NCBI RefSeq assembly: GCF_001808185.1
Contig: NZ_CP017668.1
Location: 992,001 to 1,056,000, forward strand
Direction: 5' to 3'
From: Jeongeupia sp. USM3
Lineage (GTDB): Bacteria > Pseudomonadota > Gammaproteobacteria > Burkholderiales > Chitinibacteraceae
Length of the DNA: 64,000 bases
A program made the translations under genes and the position numbers. Positions 44,548 through 51,086 of this stretch are shown piece after piece; the stretch's first letter is position 1; every line of letters starts with the position of its first letter. Under the pieces are notes generated by a model that saw only the letters and a list, made by a program, of their open reading frames with translations, ran no database searches and was not told the origin of the DNA.

Positions 44548-45015
44548 ATGAGCACTGTCAGCAATACCGACCGGATCGAACGCAGCATCGTCATCCACGC
44601 CCCGCGCGAGCGGGTGTGGCAGGCACTTTCGCATGCCGAAACCTTCGGCACCTGGTTCGGCGCCGACCTCAAGGGCCAGACCTTTGCGCCGGGGCAGCGC
44701 ACGCGCGGGCCGATCACCATCCAGGGCTTCGAGCACATCCATTTCGACGTGGTGATCGAAAGGATCGAGCCGCAGCAGTTGCTGTCCTACCACTGGCACC
44801 CGTACCCGGTCGACCCGACGGTCGACTACGAACTGGAAACGCCGACCCGCGTGGTCTTCACGCTGCACGACGCGCCGGACAACGCCACGCTGCTGAAAGT
44901 GGTCGAATCGGGCTTCGACCACGTCCCGCCGAACCGCCGGCTCGAAGCGTTCCGGATGAACGACCACGGCTGGGCCGCACAGCTGGAGAACATCGCCCGC
45001 CATGCCAGCGCCTAA
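44548..45015 (+). CDS. SRPBCC (AHSA1-like) domain protein
   Basis: 155 residues. RSIVIHAPRERVWQALSHAE and FGTWFGADLKGQTFAPGQR are classic for the AHSA1/CalC subgroup. Twelve bases after the first SRPBCC gene. Its 3' end overlaps the ArsR gene by 14 bases. Both SRPBCC genes share the fold but are only distantly similar. Substrate unknown. Confidence 0.87.
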   Translation: MSTVSNTDRIERSIVIHAPRERVWQALSHAETFGTWFGADLKGQTFAPGQRTRGPITIQGFEHIHFDVVIERIEPQQLLSYHWHPYPVDPTVDYELETPTRVVFTLHDAPDNATLLKVVESGFDHVPPNRRLEAFRMNDHGWAAQLENIARHASA

Positions 45016-45391
45016 GCCCGCTCCCCACGCCGTCGCCGGCGTCATCGACACTGGCACGGCGCGGGTGTTCGCCGCGCTGGGCGACCCGACCCGGCTGAAA
45101 CTCGTCGCCGTGCTCTGCGCCGGCGGCGCGTTCTCGATCGCCCAGCTCACCGCCAACACCGACATCAGCCGTCAGGGCGTCACCAAGCATTTGCAGGTGC
45201 TGGCCGAGGCCGGCGTGGTGCGGGATGTGAAGCTGGGGCGGGAGCGGTTGTGGCAGCTTGAGCCGGCGCAGGTCGAGATGGCGCGGCAGACGCTGGAAGT
45301 GATCGGGCGGGAATGGGAGGTGGCGTTGGGCAAGTTGAAGGGGTTTGTGGAGGGGGGTGATTACGCGTTTGCTCTGGTGGGCAATTCATAA
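45002..45391 (+). CDS. ArsR-family transcriptional regulator
   Basis: 129 residues with a winged helix-turn-helix (about 17-95): ARVFAALGDPTRLKLVAVLC and ISRQGVTKHLQVLAEAGVV. No CxC metal site is seen, so it belongs to the non-metal group commonly paired with AHSA1-type proteins. It probably represses its own SRPBCC operon; the 14-base overlap indicates coupling. The 3' part uses more G-ending codons than its neighbours, at the border of the repeat-rich region. Confidence 0.88.
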   Translation: MPAPKPAPHAVAGVIDTGTARVFAALGDPTRLKLVAVLCAGGAFSIAQLTANTDISRQGVTKHLQVLAEAGVVRDVKLGRERLWQLEPAQVEMARQTLEVIGREWEVALGKLKGFVEGGDYAFALVGNS

Positions 45392-46256
45392 GCGACGTAG
45401 GGCGGATTCGGCGCGCAGCGACAATCCGCCGATTGCCGACGCGATCAAACTGATCCGACGTACTGCGGTAGTGGGCAACTCGTCAGATCAAAGTCGCAAA
45501 TCAAAGCTTTACTTCAAAAACCAAACCGCCGGTCCCGCCCGGCTGGCGGGTTACTTTCTTTGCTTCGCCAAAGAAAGTAACCAAAGAAAGGCGACCCGAG
45601 GCGGCAGGCGCTCCGCGCTACCCTGCGTCGGTCGCGAGCCAAGTCATAAAGCCGACTCGTCTCGCTCCACTCCTCGGCTGCCTTGAACGGGATTGGGGGC
45701 GGTATGCAAAGGTCAGAGCAAGCATAACGGTGGATTGGCTTCGCCGAATCCACCCTGCTGTATGAGCAACATAGAGCGGATTCGGAGCACAGCGACAATC
45801 CGCCGATTGCCGGCGCGGTCAAACTAACGACGTATCACGGTACTTGCTAAAACTTTCAAAAACGCCACGAAACAGCGCTGCCAACGGCACACCGCCCAGT
45901 CCCCTCAGCAGCGCCGAGCGAGGAACAAGCGGGGCGGGGTTTCGGCGAGCACTGTCTGAGCGAAGCGAGTTGCGCAGCCGCCGCCCCGATTGTCCGCAGT
46001 GAGGGCACCCCGAAGGGGCGCGGATGCGGGGTCGCCTTTTCTTTGGTTCGTTTCTTTTGGCGACGCAAAAGAAATGAACACGTGGGCGCGGCGGAACGCG
46101 CATCAAAACCACGTGGCGAAGCCACATAAAACAAAACCGCCAACATAAATCCGCCGTAGGTTGGGTTGAGCGCCCGCGAAGCCCAACATTGCACCGGTGG
46201 ATGTTGGTCTTCATTGCATTCAGCCTAACCTACGTGCTCAAACACAAATACGCCAG
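45392..46256. other. Gene-free repeat-rich region at the edge of the accessory cassette
   Basis: About 865 bases with no credible gene. It contains two copies of an 85-base direct repeat (45391-45475 and 45765-45850, sharing CAGCGACAATCCGCCGATTG), a perfect 12-bp-arm palindrome (TTACTTTCTTTG at 45551-45562 with 45569-45580), a GTGGATT/AATCCAC hairpin (about 45730-45753), a second TTTCTTTTG/CAAAAGAAA hairpin near 46055-46073, and a GTAGGTTGGGTT stretch near 46156. Such blocks are typical dispersed extragenic repeats. The short open frames across it have no protein-like composition. Confidence 0.7.
45551..45580. repeat. Perfect palindrome, 12-bp arms, 6-base loop
   Basis: TTACTTTCTTTG, CTTCGC, CAAAGAAAGTAA. 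Lies in the gene-free repeat region; it could fold as a strong hairpin in RNA or serve as a target for protein binding. Confidence 0.85.
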
Positions 46257-46828
46257 TTAGTTAGTCAGCCTTGATGGGGAAATCAAGTATTGGTCTGAAT
46301 TATTTGTCCAACGTAACGCCGCATATCCAGCAACCAAACGATGACCAATCCAACGCGGATCTACCGTGGGGCTCATGCTTTTCTGATTACACAACAACAA
46401 TCCCCCATAAACCCAACCCATTCCTTTTCATCAATAAGACAGCAACCATAACCATGAAAAGATCGACCACTTCTATACCAAACCAACTTATGAAACAAAT
46501 AATCTCCTATGTAGCTCCGAATCTTATCCAACTGCGCAGGCGACTTAGTATCCATATCTACCATAGGCATATGCACGCAAGACCCATCACTTAATGTCAC
46601 ACTGGAATGAATCGCAAAATCCTCATCAGGACCAGTTGATGCCATCAACTTGGCGACCAACCCTTCATTTAATAAGTCATCACGGCTCAACGAGATCGTA
46701 CGACGAAAATCAGAGACAGAATTAGGGATGTACGTATAAAAGCTAAAACTCAATACACAAACATCGAGTCTTTGCACAACAAGCTCCCTAACCATCCAAT
46801 AAGGATGATCAGCAGGCACAGAATTCAT
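46257..46828 (-). CDS. Minimal archaeo-eukaryotic primase (AEP)-like protein, frame broken at a homopolymer
   Basis: The intact frame 46373-46828 gives 151 residues. It contains AEP motif I, MVDMD (Asp91 and Asp93), and motif II, SGRSFHGYG (His125). It ends with an out-of-character CCCVIRKA tail. Shifting one base at the run of five C (plus strand 46402-46406) restores LLLCNQ...TVDPRWIGHRLVAGYAALRW to a TAA at 46257-46259, supplying motif III (Asp157) and a length of 190. So the gene is either frameshifted, misread by one base, or slippage-regulated. The ATG overlaps the dGTPase stop (ATGA). It is AT-rich compared with the chromosome. It is too small for a full replicative primase; the function is inferred only. 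Confidence 0.72.
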
Positions 46829-48303
46829 ATCACTTTAATTCCAGACAAATTTCGATACAACTCAATAGCGTAATCATCAGTCATGCCAGACAAAAAATCC
46901 AAAACCAAATGAGTTCTAGCATGCCACTCCAAAGCATTTACATCACTATCACCGCCAACCTTTTCCAAAGCAGCCTGATATGCCTTCTTATGTTTCTCTG
47001 GAAATATTTTTAATAGTTTCTTTTCCAAAACTATTTTCTTACCTTGCCCATCCTTGTTCTCAAACCTCAACGCACATTCAAATCTATCTTTACTAGCCTC
47101 CAAAATCGGTTTGAATATATCTAGCAATCCAGAAATTGCGGTATAACCCGCATATTCAACCAACTGAACGCCATCATTGCAATACACATACTTCTTGCAA
47201 TAATCTTTCAATATCTCCAGCAATATGCATGCTGGTGAGTCTATCGGCAGCAAGCTGGAAACATCTCTATTGGCAGCCTCTCGGAGAAACTCCTCAGCGG
47301 CAAACTCCACCATGACCCGGGTAGTACCTGTTCTAAAATCCGTGAACGTATACTGTGACTGTGCGAATACATCCTGCGCCCATTCAGTCTTCGTCTTTTG
47401 AACAAGTTCATTAAGCTGGCAAAATATTGAATCACGACCAATTAATTTAGTTCTACTCGCCCATTCATCACCTATCCATGTAGCGGCATGATTCAGCGAA
47501 ACCAACTCCTTTTCGATAGAATCCTCTAGGTCGCTAATGCAATAGGCAATATCATCCGCAGCTTCCATTATGGAAGTCAGAGGAAATCGTACAGGCGCGT
47601 TTATTTGAATGGCATGTCGCTTCCAAAGTTCACAAACAAGAGCCTTTTCGGAGAGAAAATACCCTGCCTTTTTCTTCAGTTTATCATCTTTAATCTCACC
47701 TGCCATACGTAAATACTTCAGACATGCAAGCATCGTTACGGTCGTAAGATTCAATCCAAATTCATCGTTATTCCATTGCAGCTTAGAAATAATTCGAAGA
47801 CCCTGAGGGTTTCCATCAAACTCAATAAAATCATCAAGATATTTTTTCGAAAAATCACTACCCAAAGACGTTGCCCTTACAAAACAAGCCTCGCCATTTT
47901 TTTCAAACCAATCTTGTATAGCAGCCTCGCCAAAATGCCCAAAAGGAGGATTTCCTATATCGTGCATTAAGCATGCCGTTTCGACAAAAATAGACAACGA
48001 TCTATCAAGATCTGAATCTGAACAATCAGAACCCAATTTATCAATAATCCTATCGCAGATATAGCGACCTATCTGTGAGACCTCAAGGGAATGAGTGAGT
48101 CGACTACGTACAGCAGCGTTCGGTTCAAGTGAAAAAACTTGCGCCTTTTGCTGAAGACGCCGAAATGCGGCAGAAAACAATACCCTTCCTCTATCACTCT
48201 CTGCATTTTCAACAAGCGAGGAGCCACGAACTTCCGAAGGTCGGATCCGCTCAACCTTCAGAAAATCACGTAAATATTGTCGTATTTGCGATTGTGTATT
48301 CAT
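46825..48303 (-). CDS. dgt: Deoxyguanosinetriphosphate triphosphohydrolase (dGTPase, HD domain)
   Basis: 492 residues. HD-domain residues: H71 in RLTHSLEV, H114-D115 in LMHDIGNPPFGHFGE, and D250/D251 in EAADDIAYCISDLED, all in the Dgt order. FDGNPQGLRI (about 162-171) is also conserved. The enzyme cleaves dGTP to deoxyguanosine and triphosphate. GAGGGTGGA just before the ATG is a good ribosome binding site. The gene is strikingly AT-rich beside its neighbours, lies 59 bases downstream of nrdB behind a terminator palindrome, and overlaps the AEP-like gene. Homologs of this family are known to act as anti-phage factors by draining dNTPs. Confidence 0.9.
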   Translation of the reverse strand: MNTQSQIRQYLRDFLKVERIRPSEVRGSSLVENAESDRGRVLFSAAFRRLQQKAQVFSLEPNAAVRSRLTHSLEVSQIGRYICDRIIDKLGSDCSDSDLDRSLSIFVETACLMHDIGNPPFGHFGEAAIQDWFEKNGEACFVRATSLGSDFSKKYLDDFIEFDGNPQGLRIISKLQWNNDEFGLNLTTVTMLACLKYLRMAGEIKDDKLKKKAGYFLSEKALVCELWKRHAIQINAPVRFPLTSIMEAADDIAYCISDLEDSIEKELVSLNHAATWIGDEWASRTKLIGRDSIFCQLNELVQKTKTEWAQDVFAQSQYTFTDFRTGTTRVMVEFAAEEFLREAANRDVSSLLPIDSPACILLEILKDYCKKYVYCNDGVQLVEYAGYTAISGLLDIFKPILEASKDRFECALRFENKDGQGKKIVLEKKLLKIFPEKHKKAYQAALEKVGGDSDVNALEWHARTHLVLDFLSGMTDDYAIELYRNLSGIKVI

Positions 48304-48330
48304 TCCACCCTCGTTAGCATTTTAAACATA

Positions 48331-48360
48331 AACAAAACCTCGCAATTGCGAGGTTTTGTT
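48331..48360. terminator. Perfect 30-base palindrome between nrdB and dgt
   Basis: Arms AACAAAACCTCGCAA and TTGCGAGGTTTTGTT with no spacer, T-rich on either side. It should terminate nrdB transcription and marks the edge of the AT-rich cassette. A TAAAAT hexamer following it on the minus strand (about 48318-48323) may be the dgt -10. Confidence 0.8.
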
Positions 48361-48362
48361 TA

Positions 48363-49451
48363 TCAATCCCAGCTCAACGCCCCACCAGTCTGATACTCAG
48401 TCACCCGCGTCTCAAAGAAATTCTTCTCTTTCTTCAAATCGATCATTTCGCTCATCCACGGGAACGGGTTGGTTACGCCCGGGAAGAGCTGGTCGAGGCC
48501 GATTTGCTGCATGCGGCGGTTGGCGATGAAGCGCAGGTATTCCTTGAACTGGCTGGCATTCAGGCCCAGTACGCCGCGCGGCATGGTGTCTTCGGCGTAG
48601 GCGTATTCGAGTTCGACGGCTTTCTTGAACAGTTCGGTGATCTCGGCCTTGAACGGTTCGGTCCAGAGTTGCGGGTTTTCCAGCTTGATGGTGTTGATCA
48701 GGTCGATGCCGAAATTGCAGTGCATCGACTCGTCGCGCAGGATGTACTGGTACTGCTCGGCGGCGCCGGTCATCTTGTTCTGGCGGCCGAGCGCGAGGAT
48801 CTGGACGAAGCCGACGTAGAAGAACAGCCCTTCCATGATGCAGGCGAAGACGATGATCGAGCGCAGCAGTTGCTGGTCGGTTTCCAGCGTGCCGCTCTTG
48901 AATTCCGGGTCGGTCAGTACGTCGATGAACGGGATGAGGAATTCGTCCTTGTTACGGATCGAATCGACTTCGTGATAGGCATTGAAGATTTCGCCTTCAT
49001 CAAGGCCGAGCGATTCGACGATGTACTGGTAGGCGTGGGTGTGGATCGCTTCGTCGAAGGCCTGGCGCAGCAGGAACTGGCGGCATTCCGGGCTGGTGAT
49101 CTGGCGGTAGGTGCCAAGGACGATGTTGTTGGCGGCGAGCGAGTCGGCGGTGACGAAGAAGCCGAGGTTGCGCTTGACCAGGCGGCGCTCGTCTTCGGTC
49201 AGGCCGTTCGGGTCTTTCCACAGCTCGATGTCGCGCTGCATGTTCACTTCCTGCGGCATCCAGTGGTTGGCGCACTGGGCCAGATACTTTTCCCACGCCC
49301 ACTTGTGCTTGAACGGCACGAGCTGGTTGACGTCGGTGGTGCCGTTGATGACGCGCTTGTCGACGACGTTGACCCGCCCTTCGGAAGCGGCGTGCACGCT
49401 GCCGGCGCCATGGGTGGTGGTGGATGGGGCGGAGTCTTCGAAGCTCAACAT
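48363..49451 (-). CDS. nrdB: Ribonucleotide reductase, class Ia beta subunit
   Basis: 362 residues. Di-iron ligands lie in FDEAIHTHAYQYIVES and RDESMHCNFGID. The C-terminal tail YQTGGALSWD is the peptide that docks on NrdA. It generates the tyrosyl radical needed to reduce ribonucleotides to deoxyribonucleotides. Downstream of nrdA on the same strand, but two lipoprotein genes and about 370 bases of repeat sequence lie between them. Confidence 0.96.
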   Translation of the reverse strand: MLSFEDSAPSTTTHGAGSVHAASEGRVNVVDKRVINGTTDVNQLVPFKHKWAWEKYLAQCANHWMPQEVNMQRDIELWKDPNGLTEDERRLVKRNLGFFVTADSLAANNIVLGTYRQITSPECRQFLLRQAFDEAIHTHAYQYIVESLGLDEGEIFNAYHEVDSIRNKDEFLIPFIDVLTDPEFKSGTLETDQQLLRSIIVFACIMEGLFFYVGFVQILALGRQNKMTGAAEQYQYILRDESMHCNFGIDLINTIKLENPQLWTEPFKAEITELFKKAVELEYAYAEDTMPRGVLGLNASQFKEYLRFIANRRMQQIGLDQLFPGVTNPFPWMSEMIDLKKEKNFFETRVTEYQTGGALSWD

Positions 49452-49508
49452 AGTGCTAATCCTTTTCGATCAAATGATTGCAATGGCGCGGCTGGTGCCG
49501 CGCCGGGT

Positions 49509-50102
49509 TTATTGTTTGACGTCCACGCCGCCGCTCAACAGACGGGTCTGGACGTTGGAAAAATCGCTGACGCCCCACATGACCTTCATGTGGTTGAAAT
49601 CCCGCGCCTGCTGGTTGCTCAGCACGACGTCGGGCTTGAAGTTCATGTTCAGGTGGAAGTCCCCCAGATACACCACTTCGCCGGCCCTGACCGTAAAGCG
49701 GTCCTGCCGCGGCAGGCTGATCACGTTGCGCATGCCGGCCTGGCCCAGCGTATCGGGCATGCCCCAGTAGCCGTAGACGTGGGTGATCGTGTAATCGCCC
49801 GGCGGCAGCGCGGCGAAGGTCAGCCGGCCCTTGTCGTCCGGCACGTTGCCCGGCGCGCGGATGTAGTCGGTGTTCTCGCTGGCGTACAGGTTGCCGCTGA
49901 CGCCGCCGCCGTTGAACACCAGATTGGCGTCGCCGCTATCGGGTTCCAGGCTGTTCAGCGTGAACGCCAGCACCGCATAACCCTGTCCCGGCGGCGGCAC
50001 GAGCTTGCCGGCATCCGTCTGCGGCTTGAGCGACGCGCAGCCGGCCAGCAGGATCAGCAGGCCGAGCGCGCCGGCCCGTTTGTACCATCCATGGATACGC
50101 AT
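49509..50102 (-). CDS. Lipoprotein of unknown function (paralog 1)
   Basis: 197 residues from the ATG at 50102, with GGAGG five bases upstream. Signal peptide with lipobox LLAGC (Cys about 21). The mature part is beta-rich; LPPGDYTITHVYGYWG and AGEVVYLGDFHLNMNFKPDV recur in the next gene upstream (LTPGRYQLMHVQGSW, AGEVVYVGNVNVALDFNPV), so the two are paralogs. The pattern resembles carboxypeptidase-regulatory-like or DUF-type surface domains; no function is assigned. Confidence 0.8.
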   Translation of the reverse strand: MRIHGWYKRAGALGLLILLAGCASLKPQTDAGKLVPPPGQGYAVLAFTLNSLEPDSGDANLVFNGGGVSGNLYASENTDYIRAPGNVPDDKGRLTFAALPPGDYTITHVYGYWGMPDTLGQAGMRNVISLPRQDRFTVRAGEVVYLGDFHLNMNFKPDVVLSNQQARDFNHMKVMWGVSDFSNVQTRLLSGGVDVKQ

Positions 50103-50136
50103 TGCGTCCTCCAGTCCGCCTTCGGGCGGGATCACA

Positions 50137-50715
50137 TCAACTGCCGTACGGCAGGCTGCCGGCCTGCGGCAGCCTTACCTGGATGTTGGACAGCTCGTTT
50201 GCCGTTTTACTCATTACCAGATCATAAAAATCGCGGCCGGCCTGATTGCTGACCGACGCCACCGGGTTGAAATCCAGCGCGACATTGACGTTGCCGACGT
50301 AGACGACCTCGCCGGCGGCAACGCTGAACGTCTGCCCCAGCGGCAGCCACACCGGCTGGGTGCGCCCGCGGCCGCCTTCCTCGGTATGCCAGCTGCCCTG
50401 CACGTGCATCAGCTGGTAGCGTCCCGGCGTCAGGTTCAGCAGGAAGCGCTTGCCGGGCACGTTCGGGCCGTTCGGCGAGCGCACCTCGTCGCCCTCCTCG
50501 CCGGTCAGCACCTGCTCGCCATGCGGGCCGCGCAGCACCAGCGAGACGCGCGCATCATCGGGCTCGGCCGCGTTCCACGTCAGCGTCAGCAGCACCGTTG
50601 CCTGACCGGCCGGCGCTTCGAGCTTTTTCGGCTCGTTGCTGGTGAATGCCTGCTGCACCTGCGCGCAGCCCGTCAGTGCCAGGGCCAGACCCAGGCCTGC
50701 CAGAAGCGTCTTCAT
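50137..50715 (-). CDS. Lipoprotein of unknown function (paralog 2)
   Basis: 192 residues. Signal peptide MKTLLAGLGLALALTGC with lipobox Cys17. Paralog of the neighbouring lipoprotein, 34 bases away, sharing the order: PGRYQLMHVQGSW, then AGEVVYVGN, then NQAGRDFYDL and a terminal NVQ/NIQ-R-L motif. Likely cotranscribed and anchored to a membrane. No relation to ribonucleotide reduction is evident. Confidence 0.8.
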   Translation of the reverse strand: MKTLLAGLGLALALTGCAQVQQAFTSNEPKKLEAPAGQATVLLTLTWNAAEPDDARVSLVLRGPHGEQVLTGEEGDEVRSPNGPNVPGKRFLLNLTPGRYQLMHVQGSWHTEEGGRGRTQPVWLPLGQTFSVAAGEVVYVGNVNVALDFNPVASVSNQAGRDFYDLVMSKTANELSNIQVRLPQAGSLPYGS

Positions 50716-51086
50716 GTCCCTTCTCTCCCCCGGCCTGCTCGTCGGCGGCCTTGTTGGCTTTCTTGTTGAAACCGATTCGTGAACCGCCTGCAGGCAGGCG
50801 GCTCAGGGATCGGGCCCCGCGAACCGGGCCGATGAGGGTGGGTTACGCCCCGATGGGGCTAACCCATCCTAAGTGCAGCCCCCATGACCAGCCCCTTCCC
50901 CCTCTCAGGGGGAAGGTCGGGATGGGGGTTGGCACATGGCCGACCTTACCCCCACCCTAGCCCTCCCCCTGCAAGGAGGGAGGGAACCGGGCTTATTGGC
51001 AGGCTTCGCAGTGCGCCTTCGGCACTCCCGGCGCGCCTCCACCGGCCCGTGTGGCTTGCGCCGCTTCCCGGCCAGCTACGCGTGCC
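50716..51086. other. Gene-free region between the lipoprotein pair and nrdA, with hairpins and a copy of the nrdA end
   Basis: 371 bases. It holds a palindrome with arms GGGTTA/TAACCC and GCCCC/GGGGC (50838-50867), a perfect hairpin CCTTCCCCCT/AGGGGGAAGG (50894-50916), C-rich repeat sequence typical of extragenic elements, and near 50995-51014 a 20-base sequence that matches the 3' end of nrdA at 18 of 20 bases including the stop codon. No gene is seen. Confidence 0.6.

Noticed and set aside
45514..46214. Short open frames in the repeat-rich region
   Set aside because: They coincide with dispersed repeats and palindromes, lack ribosome sites and show no protein-like composition.
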